From contig JAJEKV010000005.1 in assembly GCA_021234155.1 (NCBI GenBank), forward strand, positions 21,314,089-21,378,088: DNA of 64,000 nucleotides, read 5' to 3'. The notes beneath the pieces were generated by a model, which was given only the letters and a program-made list of their open reading frames with translations, had not been told where the DNA came from and made no database searches. This stretch comes from Isoetes taiwanensis. Taxonomy: Eukaryota; Streptophyta; Lycopodiopsida; Isoetales; Isoetaceae. The translations under genes and the position numbers were made by a program. Of the stretch, positions 43,060 to 56,720 are shown piece by piece; position 1 is the first letter of the stretch; the number at the start of each line of letters is the position of its first letter.

Positions 43060-45000
43060 AAGCAATAGTGAGAGGAAGAAGAGAAAACACGTTCACGACC
43101 CTTTCCCAACTATATTTCATAATCTAACGGATTATAATAAAATTTACAAAATCAACGGCCAAGATCGCGCACAAACTATCCTCTTATTTCGGCTTTAGTA
43201 TTATATATATAGATGTTATAACACTAAGAAATGTAGCACACGCTAGAGGTTTTGTTTTTGACTGATGGTAAGAGCTTCCTTGTAACTGATGATGTTAATG
43301 AAAGAGCTTATTAAGCATCGGCATTGGAAGCATCTAGTAGCATGTCCTACCCATAAGCATAATGAATGATGGGGTCTGCAGTTGAACAAATTCGTTGGAT
43401 ATCGTGCAGTAAAAGAGAATAAGTAGTTGTGGGCTAAGCTTCCTACTCATTGCACTAAACTCATCTAGATTGTATAATAGAAGGATTGAGTCTAGCAAAT
43501 CAGGTAATTTATGCAATGTCTTTTTGCAACAAATTTAGGACTTTCTGTTTTAAGAAGCTAATGCCACAGAGCTTGCTTGCACTAATCAAACCCAGTTCTT
43601 CTTCTCCCTTCATTCTCTATGTTTCTTCGTTTCAATAATTTGCTCCCGTTTCAAATGATGAGTGGCATGGCTGGGAATGGCTGTCATGTACATATAAATC
43701 CGTTTAGGGCCTCATTGATGCATATAAAACATATGCATGCAAACTGGAGTGTTGGGTTTGTTGCAGATAGTAAGGTAGCCACCATAGACCCTACTTGCCA
43801 TCTAACTATTTATATTATGACTTAATCTAGCTATTTATATTATGACTTAACTCTGCTGCTATTTCAAGTGTCAAATAAAGCTTCTTTGACCTTCCAAGCT
43901 ATCCTGTGGATCCCTCAGGTGATTCCCTTCAATATTTATGCTATTTCAACTAAATTTCTCTCTTGTTGTTGCCACACTAGACATCCCCATATTTTTGATC
44001 TGAAAATCAAACTCAATACCTGCTTTACAGCTTTCAAATACTTGTTGCACTGCATCATCTGTCACGTTATTGTCACTCCGCCAAGCTTATAGACATTCTA
44101 ATCTGCCCTTTTTCTAGCCAGGCTTTGTGCTTTCATATAGTAATCGATCTTAACACGCTTGTTTAAGCCTATTATAAACTCTTTTGAAGCTTGTAGATTT
44201 TTGTGCTCTGGTTTCATAGAACCTTTTGGATTCTCCATAATTGCAAATAGGCCAACCCTTGTGAGCTGTCAATGTGATCTGAATGCAATGGCTGCCTCAT
44301 TTAGTGAAAGTGAATGATGCATGTGGTGGTAACTTCTTTGCCATTCCTTAGTATAGTAGAAATACTAGTATTGTTGTTCCTTGCCATCATCTTGCGTGAA
44401 CTTGTATCTTTCTCTTACAACTTAAATACAACAAGGGTGCCATTGTAGATGGTTAGCACAGTGTAATGTGATGCAATACAGGTGGTTCTGGTGTTTCTTA
44501 TGTACAATTAAAAGGGTGTCTCAATTGCGGCAGGCACCCTGTCATATTTGGCAATCATATAAGCTATATGGTGAAGAACATCACTAATAATAATACTTAT
44601 ATTTCTTTCACATTTATGTCATTCATTATATTTCTTTACATGTTGTAGAATTGATGTCTGGTTTTGAATAATATTCAAATAATATTTGAACGTATACATG
44701 CACCTTCCCTTTTTGGGGGGATTATCTAAGCTGTATGACAAATAACCATGTCACAAATGGTATTCTACCTTCTCTTTATGTTTTTATCTTGTTTCCTGTG
44801 AGCATCTGCTATTCCATACTAGTAATGAGTCTGGAGATTCTCAATATCTCAAGATCATATACTTATAAAAAAGGATTATGTATTTTCTTTTAAGGAATCA
44901 GCTTGAGGAACCTGTGCTCACCTTAACACATACAATTTTATGCTAAAAAGTTGTAAGTCTTTTTCATTAGGGAAGCATATCCATGCATATATCATTACAA
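43060..45000. other. Intergenic stretch without recognised genes
   Basis: AT-rich sequence with short frames only. No repeats or RNA genes recognised. Confidence 0.4.
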
Positions 45001-45004
45001 GGAA

Positions 45005-45545
45005 ATTCAGGTATCTAGAGAATCACCTGATGCAGATGTATGGTAGTTGTAAGGCGGTGGATTATGCTTGCATACTATTTGCTAAAATATCTAATAGGCA
45101 TATATTCTAATGGAAAATGATGCTTGCAATTTATCTTAAATCACATTAGCTGATGCCTATGCGTTATTTATTAGTCAAAATGCCTGAGTCGGATTTGGTA
45201 TCATGGATTTCCATGATTGCAGGTTATGTCCAACAAGGACTAAAGGGTACAAGCTATTAATCTATCTCATAATGCAGTTGGAAGGAATAAAGCCAGATAG
45301 GGTTTCAGTCATAAGCATTATTTTCTGGATTTTGCATGTAATGCAACGCTAGAGGAGGATCAGAAAGTACATGAACTTATTGGTATAAGGTATATCCATG
45401 TCGGATGTTGTAATTGGGACTTTACCTACCAATATGTAATATAAATGTGGACACAGACCATGCATGAACAATCTTTAATGAGATCATGTAGCAACTTGGA
45501 ATGTCGTGATTGGAAGTCATGGCAGAGACTCCCATCACATGGAGT
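45005..45545 (+). pseudogene. PPR-gene relic
   Basis: Broken plus-strand PPR wording: 'NHLMQMYG.CKAVDYA', then MPESDLVSWISMIAGYVQQG, then QLEGIKPDRVS, TLEEDQKVHELI and finally WNVVIGSHGRDSHHME. Several stops and shifts. It is less well preserved than the locus at 37.6-39.2 kb. Confidence 0.65.
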
Positions 45546-45773
45546 TGATCAACCATTTCTGCGTAGCTTGTTATCTAGTCACATTTGTGTTTTTGCATGC
45601 AAAGTGTGATCATTGGAATTGTGATCAAGCATTTCTGCATAGCTTGTTATCTAGTGCTCACACACCCAAGAAATCTTATTTGGTCTATAATAAGAATTAC
45701 AGATGAAATGTTGAGCATATATTGTTCCCATGTGATACGCAAATCTGATTTCTCTGAGGACATTAATATAATA

Positions 45774-45828
45774 TCCATCCATCCATCCATCCATCCATCC
45801 ATCCATCCATCCATCTATCTATCTATCT
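45774..45828 (+). repeat. (ATCC)n / (ATCT)n microsatellite
   Basis: About ten ATCC units pass into four ATCT units. Confidence 0.95.
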
Positions 45829-45839
45829 CATTTGTGTAA

Positions 45840-46747
45840 AATTAGTATGATTTAGACTATTTTACAGCCATTGAACGAAATAAAACACCATTGTCTATTT
45901 CATATATGGTCTCTACATTGTCTGAGGAAGACAAAAAAAGGTGCCAAACCTCATAAAATGCATCCATATAATGCGTCCATTTTATGTATATCTCAAGAAC
46001 TCTAACCATGAGCATCTTCTTTTGCGATCCGTCATATTCAATCTTATTTGCAGCATAGCTGAGCAAGAGCAAGTAATATTGGTTCCTCAAACAAAAGAAA
46101 AAAACTCTACTCCAAACATGGCACTATAACAACTAAGCTCTAAGCTTCTTTCTTCTCTAATCTTTTTACAACAATGATTTTTATTGCAACTAGCATGTCC
46201 AACTTAAAATGGTTGGCTTTGCTAAAACCTTATGGTTTGCGGTTTTCTAGTTTTTTTTTTAGGGTACGCTATTTATGATTGTCTATTACTAAAAAATGGC
46301 TCAAACACCTAATTATAAAGTGGCCCACATGGCCTTATAGGAAGAAGTAGCACAATAGTGCGCCCAAACTTGGAACAAACTCTAGCTACATGCTTTCACA
46401 GCATCTTTGCTACATAGAGATCCCACTGAGCATTGAAGCATGGACAACTTAAAGCTCCCCTCCGATACATACCCTACTTAAACAACGAAAATGAAAACAA
46501 ATATCTTCCCGTGCGTTAACTTGTCCAGAGATGCTCCATACTACAGTACTAAAGGGCTCTTCAAATTAATTCCATATGATGTTGTGTACTGCTTCGCAGG
46601 TGGGTTCACATTTCAACTACATCCACAAAAGTGCCCTAAGCAAAATATAAACTATTACGTTTATATCAACTGCACTAACTCAAATATACATAAGAATTGA
46701 CCATCACTTTTGTTTGCTTTTACCCTTCGTAATCATGATCTGTACTT
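45840..46747. other. Intergenic stretch without recognised genes
   Basis: No coding or repeat recognised. A poly-T run is present near 46250. Confidence 0.4.
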
Positions 46748-46763
46748 CTAATGTTCTCTTACC

Positions 46764-48816
46764 CTTTTTTTTTAAAGGACGTCAGACTTTATTAATAACA
46801 CTCCAACATAATACATAATACAATGCAAAGACAGGAATAAAAATCCAGCAGACAATAAGATCCAACTGAGCAGGGCCACCCATCTAAGCATGACAATATA
46901 ATGCAGTTCACACTATTTTCCTCTCCTACAAATAGAATAATAATATATAATCATATTTTTAAAAAAGTTACTTTAACCAGGTCGAGCTTCCACATCCATA
47001 GAATCATTAACAGCAACTTGATCTGCTCCCTGGTATCTCAATGCCATTGAATCAGGGACATCCACTGTAACAATCGCATCAGATATTGGAGCTACAGAGT
47101 GAACCAATGCAGATTGAAGAGCCGAGCTATTTTTACGACGTGCAAGTTTCTTCAGGCGTGGAGTAGACCATTCTTCTTCCAATAATTCTTGCTTCTGAGC
47201 AATGTCCTGAAGACGAGTGTGTTGATCCTCATTAAGAGGGTCTACTGATATAGACTGAGATGGAGATGCAATAGAAGAAGGTGATAGTGCAGAAATAGCT
47301 AAAGAAGAAGGCACAGGGGCTGGTAATACTGGCGAATTAACTAGTGCAGAGGCAGATGAGGAAGAAGATGATACAACACGACATTCAAGTGAAGTGGATG
47401 CTATGTGACATGGGATAGGAGCAGTTGGGGAGGTAGAGACAAAAGTATGTCTGGACCTGTAAGTAGCGAAAGCCTCAATATTGGAAAACATCTTGGCAAG
47501 TTCGGGTCCATTAAGCAAACGTAGTTTGTTTTTGAAAAAAAAAGTGGGCCAATTTTGACCACTATTGACTGAGGAATAGAAATATAAGTAGGAAGAGATA
47601 CACAAATTCGAGGGCCATTAACAATAGAATGGGCAAGATGCATACCCAATCCATTGGCAATAGCAATCATAAAATCAGACACTTGCAGTTCTAGTGGAAA
47701 ATCCTCTAAGGCAAGCCAACAAAGCATGCGCAATGCACCAGACTTACTTGGCAAGAATCCAGGAGAATAAACCTGATATAGAAGATAATGTCTCCAAAGT
47801 GGATCAACACCACGCTCCACAAGCCTGTCAACTCGAAGTGACGAGTCAAACATGACTAGGAAGAAATTATTATCTTTATCCAAAACCTTTAGAGACGTAT
47901 AATGAGGGAGACCCAGTCTCTGAAGGTGATGTTTTATCCAGAATCCCTCTCCTGAGATCTAAAAACTATCCAGTGAAATGGCAAACAATTGCATGAGACA
48001 TAAGGTTCTGAACACACTGCAAATAAGCATTATGATCAATTTCGACAACCGGTAGGCCAACCTGTGTGAAAGCGTTCAAACACTTCTCCTCAGGAGGCAA
48101 CTGAACATCCATACGGTCATTTTGTGCTTTTAACTCATTTCGATACGAGCTCAATTCTTTCTTGTTATTATGTAACATAATATTCAATGCAGCAGAAACA
48201 CGAGCAGATTGCATACTGGATGTCAAATCACGTTTGATCCAATCGCTAAATCGTGTAGCAGACGCTCTAGCCACAGCATCAGAAGAACCCCACGGAGTAG
48301 AAGGAGCAGATACACACCCAGCAGAAGTAGACACAAAGGAGGCAGAAGCAACAGTAGAAGTATTTACAGTGGTCTCTACTTGAGAAGTAGACAAAGGTGC
48401 AGATTTAGACAGAGGGAGAAAGCATTGCAAGCTTGTACTCATATAACAAGAGAAGGGTCAAAAGAAAGAGGATTGAGGCGAGAATTATTAGGTAAATTAG
48501 GAAGCAGAAAGGGAGAATTCATATCATGTGCAATAGAAGAAGCAGAAGCACCACCTACCACTTTTTTGGCTGTCAAGCGTGTTCCGGAAGCTGGCAAACT
48601 AGGGTTTGCCATGGTAGCTGAAATCTGTAAACTCCAAATTCGGCCCAGATAGACACAACAAAACTGTATGAATTGTACATCAATGGAAAGCTCACATCTC
48701 TAGCTTTCCAACGCACTAAAGAACACCCAAATCTGACACTCGAGCCATAAGTTATGAGGAAAACTGCGCCGAGACCCTACATGGCGGCCATCACAGTGCC
48801 TATTCCTTATCAAAAC
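46764..48816 (-). mobile_element. ORF1-only LINE-like retroposon with 16-bp target duplication
   Basis: The 2.05-kb insertion is flanked by identical copies of CTAATGTTCTCTTACC (46748-46763 and 48817-48832). On the minus strand it ends in a short poly(A) (the T run at 46765-46773), as expected of target-primed reverse transcription. Between ends it holds only the ORF1-like gene below and a ~200-bp 3' tail, with no reverse transcriptase. It resembles mammalian 'half-L1' (HAL1) organisation and must have been mobilised in trans. Confidence 0.82.
46975..48612 (-). pseudogene. LINE ORF1-type (DUF4283-like) protein, frameshifted
   Basis: It starts at 48612 (MANPSLPASGTRLTAKKVVG) and then shifts frame near 48440. 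Serine-rich sequence follows, then a coiled region (NNKKELSSYRNELKAQNDRM), and then, after a further break at ~47960, the DUF4283-like RNA-binding domain: LDKDNNFFLVMFDSSLRVDR, YLLYQVYSPGFLPSK, LRMLCWLALEDFPLE and MIAIANGLGMHL. That follows the plant LINE pattern '..l..g.flf.F....d...vl..gpW......l.l..w.p.f.p......s..vWv.l.glPle.w....l..ia..iG'. A shifted Ser/Thr-rich tail ends near 46975. The usual CCHC knuckle is not seen. Probably non-functional. Confidence 0.72.
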
Positions 48817-48832
48817 CTAATGTTCTCTTACC

Positions 48833-51800
48833 TTGTTACAGAGGGCAACCCCTTGTTGCGTTAGCAACTTGTTTCAAATGTGGAAGCGAGACACGGCTTT
48901 TCTTTTTGGCCTTTTAGACGGTACGTAAATTAGTTGAACGACTCCTTCCTATAAATGATGAATTTCAAATTCTAGGGAGATCTAGTTTACCATCTACCTC
49001 CACCATTGGATCACATATTTTTTATTTTAACACAAGGTAGGACCGCTCCTAACTTCAATTAGTTTTCCCTCACAGACGTGGATCGCTATAGTTTGAGGCA
49101 ATACCTTGATGTCTGCTTCCTCAACAAGCTCTGGGATGCCGTCAAGCCATCATATTACCGGCACCCCATAAATCCCACATTGGAACGGGGCCCGCAACGC
49201 TATCTGCGCACCCATCTGCCTATGAAAAAATGAAGACTCATTGCCTTGATCACACAAGGGCACACCGTCTCCGAATTGAGACGTGTCCCTGGACTGGGGA
49301 GCTACGCCAGGACATGCTTGTCAACATTGCCAAGCAGGAGTTGTTGAGGATGAATGCCATACCCTTCAGAGCTGCCCGCGTATGATCAGATCCGGACACA
49401 TTATGCTGAGCTGATTAGGCCCGGCTAGACCCTACGTATGCTATTAGGCATGGCTTTAGTACCGACACTGGCATCGTACCTCCAGAAGGACATGGACATA
49501 CGGGATCAGTTATATCCAGCAGCACTCACCTGACATGCATCCCCCAGGGTGCAGCTAATGTAAGGGCACATATGGCATGTGTGTGCATAAGGTCAAGAGA
49601 AATTAACTCTTATAAGGAATTTCCCTCAAAAAATTTTCCTCAAAAAATTCCCCTCATATTTCATATGCCCCTACCATATTTCTTATGTAAGTTACAAGAC
49701 GATTTTGCGGCGGCGTTGCCGCCGCTATACTTTGAAGGGTTTTTTGAAATAGCGGTATGGGTAAGATGGAGACTATGTGAACATGTGCTTGCTGTATGTA
49801 TGGTAAGATAGATCGACGGGTGCAAGTTGGGATTAAAATGTTATTAGTCATCTATATTATTATTTATTTATATTTATTTATTGGACCTTGAGGCTATGTA
49901 TTGAAAGTGAAAATTTTGGAATGGAAACTAGATTTTGATTGATAGTGAAACAGAAGCATGACTTGAATAAGGTAAACATGGAGGTGACAGATCCATGAAG
50001 TATAACTTTCTTCTTTTAAAAGATGGAATAAATATAAAATATCATATACAACATTCATTCTTTCCCGATCTGTAGATCCCCATCTATTCATTCTTTGAAT
50101 CCTTGCTACCTCAATTTGGCACAAGACTCATCTGACCACATAAACCACAAAGAAATTTCATCTCGGCATTTTTTAGAGCAACCCTTGGGGCAATGCCCAA
50201 TTCTCCATTAGTTTTTCTTGGGGTTGATTTGAATACAAATACAGGAAAGAAATGTGTTGGGACAGTTGGTGAGCTTACTACTGAGTGCAAGGATAGTATT
50301 CATGCCTGCCAACAAACAACCAAATTTCTACAAGAATCGGGATATCAAAGTATGCAAACTAGTGAATAAGGAATGTTATTCTGCGATGGAACTGTGCTGC
50401 TATAAAACTGTAACTGTATTGTTGTGTGATAGAACTAAGTTAAAGGCAAGGAAAAGTGTAAAAATGCACACTAGATTTAAGGCGTTTGAAGCTGCCTTGC
50501 CATACCAAAAGCTTATGAAGGCAAAGCTTCTAAAGGAAAACATGCCATCGGACAGGAGATCTGTATAGCCCAACCGGCCACAAAGTTCCAAAAAAATAAA
50601 AAAGTAAAGAACAGGCTACCTTCTAAGGCACTAAATTAGCTGCACTGCCATAACCGAACACCCCTGCTCTGCACTTTTGCCTCCACCCCCTGCTCTTCTA
50701 GAAATTAGAAATGAGCTCCAGAACAAAATAATATACCATGTGAGAATAATTCTTGCCCAAAAATTGGCCACCACACATTCCTTGCTTCATCAGAGAAGAA
50801 AATCGAAGACACACAGAGGATTAGGTGACTCTAAAGCAAGGAGGGCATGTTCTTCCGCTGTTCTTTTTCATGCAACATAGATGCTCTTCCTTCTTCCGAT
50901 TTTCAAACTAGAAAATAGATTTGGGAGCAAACTGAAGGGAATAGCCCAAAAGAAAGAATGCCGGCAGTGGAAAAGCCAAAACCTGGCAACTCAAAAGCTT
51001 CACACAAATAGACCTACTCGAGCATGACCGTTGCAACTGAAGAATCGCACAACTAAGTGCTGAAGGCAGAATCACGTGCATCAGGTGGAGGGACTAAATT
51101 GCCCTGTTTGCCTAAAGAAATCTTGGCCTTCCATCCCAATCTAACTTGCTAACATGCAATCCCCCCAATACACGTCACATTTTTCTTGCCATCTCACAAA
51201 GAAAAACAAATTACATAATGTTATATGATTGAGATATGGAATTCAAGCAAAAAAAACCTTAACCCATACTTATACGGTACGGTTGGGCCAAAAAAAATCC
51301 TCCCTTACACTCACATGTTTTTACAGTTTTTCTAAGTGCACCTCCCGGGCATGCATCTCATAATGTGTGGTAATGTGTTTTATATATTTCAGACATGTGT
51401 AATAGTTTCACATCATTCTTATTGCCTGCCATGGTTTCCCCAAAAACCTTCTTTTCGGGTTTTTAATCCTAACATTAACGACTTTCTGACTCTTTGTTTT
51501 GGATCCCATAGGCCGTTGGGTCTCCGTGGGCGCTAAAACCCTTCTATTAATGTTCATAATGAAAAGAAGGAACCTTCAACAAAGTGTCTAGGATATTTCT
51601 TAAACAATAGCAATAAAAAGTGAAAAGTATTTGCTTCAATCTAGCTGATGACCAAAACGACGTTAGACCTTCCATCCCAAGAGGTTCGGCCACGGAATTT
51701 AGGAAAGTGCGGGAAGAATAGCCTAGGGTAGAGTCTGATGAAAGCAATCAGAGTCCAGAATTAGATTCTACAAGGTATATTGTAAGAAAAAAGTTTGACA

Positions 51801-52577
51801 TTGTTGCATCAACATCAACATTCACGTTCCAATTTACGTTAAGCATGCAACGATTTTCTTAAGTGTCATACTTAGAAATCTTAACTTGTATAATTGTAAA
51901 AGGCAGCCTGAGTTGTAAGAAAACAAGTCTAAATTGTTTACTTTGTACAAGTGCACAAATGTAAACGTTGATGGATGTGAAATTTTGTTGCCCCTTTGAT
52001 ATTCCAACCTTAGACATTATGTTTGCTAGTTCCTTCAACGCAAGTTTGGATGATGCAAAGAACAAAGCAAACACCACAGTTGCTAGCCCGATTTAGACTT
52101 TTGGATGAGGAGGGAGCTCCACTTATACTAGCTTCCTAATATCGTCTACACAAACCATGTCATATGAATAGGTAACCATCTTCATAGCCTGATATTCTCT
52201 GACCCCCTATTTGATGAATTTATACTACCATTGTTTGCACACATGTTCTAGAGAAGGTTGGGATGCAACGAGACATTTAATAGCCGAAATCTCCAAAAGG
52301 GTTCTGGTGTATGGCAATACGGCAAACGAGGAGTTAGTGGATCCCCTTGAAATTGATCAGGATCCCAACAACAAAATTATTCATATTTTAATGAGATGCC
52401 CTTGAAAATGGTCAAAATCTCGGACCGAAGGATTAAATTGTTCATATTTTAATTGGCTCTAAATATCCATTGGATATCACCAGGATCCTGAGGGGCGTTT
52501 CTATTTAATTTAGCTTTTGAAAATGGCGGGGATTTCAAAGGACAAAATTATATCACTCTGTAGAAACATTTGTTTAT
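48833..52577. other. Intergenic stretch without recognised genes
   Basis: A broken coding-like piece at about 49090-49340 (SLRQYLDVCFLNKLWDAVKP; LRQDMLVNIAKQELLRMNAI) could not be assigned. The rest is AT-rich with short frames only. Confidence 0.4.
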
Positions 52578-52926
52578 TCCAGGTATTGCTGGATCTATTT
52601 CTTGAAACAAAAGTCTCAAACATTTGTTGTCTTCAAATCATGGCAAGCTGAAGTTGAGCGCAAATCTAGTTACTTCATTGGCACTCTTCGCTCTCCCGAC
52701 GGGTGGCGAATTTCTCTCGAGTTCTTTTACCTCCTATTTATCAAATTGTGGCATATCTCGCCACCTTACCATTCCAAATGAGCATCATCAAAATGGGGGC
52801 GTGGAACGGAAGCATCAGACCATTGTGGAATGTGCAAATAGTATGCTCCAAGCCCATCAAATTCCACGCAAATTCTGGGCCGAAATTGCCTCCACAGCCA
52901 CCTATCTTCAAAATAGACTACCCACT
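52578..52926 (+). pseudogene. Ty1/copia integrase fragment
   Basis: The plus strand reads RYCWIYFLKQKSQTF, VFKSWQAEVERKS, then after a shift GGEFLSSSFTSYLSNCGISR, NGGVERKHQTIVECANSMLQ and FWAEIASTATYLQNRLPT. This is the core of a Ty1/copia integrase ('RGGEF.S..F..yl...GI..q.t.P.tPQqNGv.ERkn.tl.e.arsml......FWaeAv.tA.yl.NR.Pt'). It is truncated by the chromovirus LTR at 52927. Confidence 0.88.
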
Positions 52927-54545
52927 TGTGACGCTCCCTGCGAAACATATGGCGCTCGGCCGTGCACTCGGCAGGAAATCCCCCATCCGGCTCAACAGCC
53001 GCACAGGCCCTTCGTCTACCCCGCACTCTAAGTGTCCCTAGTGCGGGGAGGGGACACGAAGGTGTCTTTGCGCGCCCTTCCCCTATGGGCTCCTATAACA
53101 GCGGAAGCAATAAACATGTCAGAACTAGCATCAACAACACAAATACTACCTCGAAGGGTAGTCCATCACATATCCATGGAGACAAAGAGCATAATCACAT
53201 ACCACAAAACATGAGAGCTCCTACCCGTGGTTCCGACACATAAGGAAGTCGACTGACTGGGTAGGCCTCAAGATAGAGCAGACCGAGTTATAACAATGGC
53301 GGGGCTGGCTTAAGACAATGGCTACGGTTGACCACTCCATCCGCCCCTCCTGTGCATACTTTGCAGATGGGCTAGATCAGGCTCTGGTATGACTCTAACC
53401 TTCCGGTTACGCAATCCCATGATCGGGACTACTCCAAGTTGCATCTGCCTGGTCCGTCGAGGTAGGAAGGGTTTGCATCTCCCCCCTCCGTGGTCTAGAG
53501 GCTCCACCGGCTAGAGAATGCATGGCGACACCCGATTAGCACTGACGGTGACCCCCAAACAAGAGCCAAGGCGACACTTGCAACTCTTGAGAGGCAGGGC
53601 AACACCTTCCCCAGGAGGTGTCCCGGGACCCATGCCCGCCCACCAAGTGACCACCATAAGCCTAGCCACTATGGGATCCCCGTAGCCCCCGCTCGGGGGG
53701 GATCCTCCCTCCATCTTGCCTCTAGCCCCATTGTGTAGTGCTGAGTCACATCATAGCCTCCATAGCGGTGGGGTTCCCTGCCACAGGTCGCATATAATAG
53801 GAACTAAAGGGATCTACACTAGGGCATACTACATATGGCCCCAGGTCTCTACCCCCTTCCCAACACAAGAGGAACAAAGATGATCAACCATCATCACATA
53901 ATCATCATGAACAATATCATATGAACATCTTAACCTAATCATACATATCTAACTAACAGGTTAGGGTTTCTTGATTAGGGTTCAAGATGTTCAACAAAGG
54001 GATCTAGGGTGGCTCTACTCTAGCTACTTAATACTAACCCATCTGGAGTGCTAACTCCCAGATGAACTAACATGGACTCTACTCAACCTACCTCCTCCAG
54101 AAGCGCTTCCTCCCATCCCTGGCGTCTCCATGCTCCTTGACGTGGCTCGAAGACTTGCTCCCTCTACGATCATACACACCTTCCGTGGGTCAGCGCTCTA
54201 GGCTAGGCTATGATTTACCATGCTCAAAAACGGAGTTTGAGCGTGAATGAGGTTTCAGGTGCTAGGTCGGGAAAAAGGAGGGTTAGGGTTAGGGTTAGAG
54301 CTAATATAGGTGTGGGTCCACATGGGATGCCACGTGGCACCACTAGGATGAGGCCGTGTGGCGGTTGCCCAATAGGATAAGGCCATGTGGAAATGGGTCT
54401 TATCCTAAGGTCATCTAAGTTAAATAATTAACTTAGGTGTGCACCCCTTGCCACTTCTAAGGCATACAAGGCTACCTAGGTAGACTTGTATGGTGACGGG
54501 TCCAGGAATATACGTATCTATAGCGTATATTCCCTGAACGCCACA
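52927..54545 (-). mobile_element. LTR-C: 3' LTR of a minus-strand chromovirus
   Basis: Read on the minus strand it begins TGTGGCGTTC (54545) and ends GAGCGTCACA (52927), length 1.6 kb, closely similar to LTR-A. The purine tract AAGGGGAGAA lies directly upstream on the minus strand, so this is a 3' LTR rather than a solo copy. It interrupts the copia integrase fragment. The telomere-like CCCTAACCCTAACCCT at about 54280 (minus) is part of the LTR. Confidence 0.88.
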
Positions 54546-55399
54546 TTCTCCCCTTAGGACAATGCTTCACTCGGCATTGCTAAGGTGACGAGCCTACTCG
54601 ATCCTGCAAAACAACACAAAGCATATACTTAAATTCAACGATCAACTTGTTATTAAAGAGTTAAATGTCAAAATTTAGGCTATATTTGTAGTTATACAAA
54701 ATTATATAGCCTTAACAAGGTTACTTCTTACAATAATTCAAAACATTATTATAAGAGTTATTAGGGTTCATAATCTAAATTATGGTTCCCCCATCTTCTC
54801 GTGATGCTCCCACCTCAATGCTCCTTCTCACTTGCACGCACATGGTGCACATTACGTTAGTCTAATTAATAAAATTGTGGTTTTAGGGGACCACCCCTTT
54901 ACCAATACCTTGCACTCGATCATGGCCCTTTGAATTTGAGCTTAAGGACCATTTAAGATGATCCCATCATAGCCCATGATCAAGTGCTACCTTGTACTCT
55001 CGGTTACCGTGCCGAAAGTACCCCTAGTGCATCATGCCCCAAGGGTTTTAAGCTGAGGAACGTCTCACGATCCCATCATCGCGACATGATCACTTTGACC
55101 TTCACCATGACCCCTATGGCGGTGTCGCCCCACATCGTGGCATAGGGGAGCATCCGTCGATGTCCCATCATCAGCGCACCATGCCTTTCCTTCTCTCTCT
55201 CTCGACCCTACTGGTCATGCGCACTTTTGCATGTTGGCCTGAGGAGAACGCCCTAAAGGCTTATCCCATCGCCATTACACGCGTTCCAAGATTACGGGCA
55301 TGTGCTCTACTAAATAGAAAACATGAGCGGACTTAAAACTGCATGAAGCATACTAGCTAACCTCCCAGCCGAAGTCGGGTGGACCCAAGTCGGAGACAA

Positions 55400-55880
55400 C
55401 TTTGCCCATCAAACTCCTTCATAAACTCCGGGTATTGCTTCTCCAAATCCTGCTTGAATACCCGTGTTGCGTCTTCTTGAGGCAAGTGCTTCCACTTGAC
55501 CAAATATTGGAGGAACCCAGACCTCCTAGTCTTCTTGAATGACTTATCAAGAAGTAATTAGAGGCACGATTTCCACTTGCTCTTCCGTCATTTCCAACAA
55601 AGTTGGAGTATCCAAAACCTCCTCGTGGTTAGGATTGTGCCTTTTTAATAAACTTCACGTGGAAAACCTTGTGAACCTTAAGATGGGCCTAAGATCCAAC
55701 TTGTAGGCTTGGGAGCCCACTCTCTCCAAAATCTTGAACGGACCAGCCCACCTAGGGGCAAGCTTCTTACAACTCCCAATCCGCTTAGCTTGCTTTAACC
55801 TTGATCTTCAACCACACGCTATCGCCTCTTACCTTGAACTCTCTTACGGTCCTGTGCTTGGTCGGCTACACTCTTCCGCC
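55400..55880 (-). pseudogene. Chromovirus integrase C-terminus and chromodomain
   Basis: The minus strand reads PRWAGPFKILERVGSQAYKL (integrase C-terminal 'PRYIGPFKIIERVG.VAYRL' motif), then VPLITS, and finally RSGFLQYLVKWKHLPQEDAT with LEKQYPEFMKEF. The last part is a chromodomain of the plant chromovirus type ('.YLVKWKg.p.e.aTWE'). In related elements this module directs insertion to histone H3-methylated chromatin. Two frame breaks occur. Confidence 0.78.
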
Positions 55881-56057
55881 GACTTCTTGCTTGCTAGGAG
55901 GTAACCCCTTACTTCTTCCACCATTTGCTGCATATCTCCTAGCATCCGGGGGATACTTCCACCTTTGACCGCGGATTGTGCCAAGTATCCGGGGAATTAA
56001 AGCGGTACCCGTGAATTTACCATGAAAGGAGACATCTGGGATGACTCTCGCTTGGCA

Positions 56058-56720
56058 CTATTGTAGGGCGAATTCCACCAAGTGGATGTACTCATCCCAC
56101 TTGACCTGCTTATTCCACACAAAGCTTCTAAGCATATCTTCATGATGCGATTTGTCCTCCGTCGTCGACCATCTGTTTGGGGATGATATCACGTGCTCAT
56201 GGAGAGCCGTGAATCGTGCTAAAGAGGTCTTGCCAAAGGCACTCATAAATTTGGAATCCCTATCTCGAGATTATCTCCCGAGGCATGCCATGGAGTCTAA
56301 AAATCTCCTTTACAAATAGCTTGTCAGATCAATGCGGTGCTGAGTGGATTACGCAAGGCACAAATGTGCCATCTTAGATAACTTGTCTCGACAACCATCA
56401 ATGCATCCTTGCCTCGAAGAGTTCTAGGAGTCCGGTGATAAAATCCATACTTATGACCTCCCACTTAGCATTTGGCACCCCAATGGCTCTAAAGCACACA
56501 CAACCGAAGTTGTTCCAGCTTTGGTCTGTGACACAACTTGCATTCCCAATATACTTGTTATCTGCTTCTTCATCCTCGGCCGGAAGTAACTACTTGAATC
56601 TTGAAGTAGGTCTTCATAAACCACTGCATGCCCTGCTATTGGGCTGTTGTGTGTGTCATGAAGAATTAGCTTCCTTACCCACGATGATTCGGGCACACAC
56701 AACTTATGTTTATGATACAA
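56058..56720 (-). pseudogene. Chromovirus integrase, zinc-binding and catalytic fragments
   Basis: 56720-56451 reads LCVPESSWVRKLILHDTHNS then PIAGHAV and SYFRPRMKKQI, the H2C2 region of integrase (the cysteine pair is lost to mutation). 56246-56058 reads MSAFGKTSLARFTALHEHVI, NRWSTTEDKSHHEDMLRSFV and WDEYIHLVEFALQ, a diverged form of the 'Y...YHPQTDGQTE..N..LE..LR.....W...L...EFA.N' stretch. Confidence 0.75.

Noticed and set aside
54275-54300. Telomeric repeat (CCCTAAA-like)
   Set aside because: Only a few CCCTAA units, and a similar run is in LTR-A (32080). It is ordinary LTR sequence.
52927-54545. Solo LTR
   Set aside because: A purine tract and gypsy pol relics follow on the correct side, so it is the 3' LTR of a split element.
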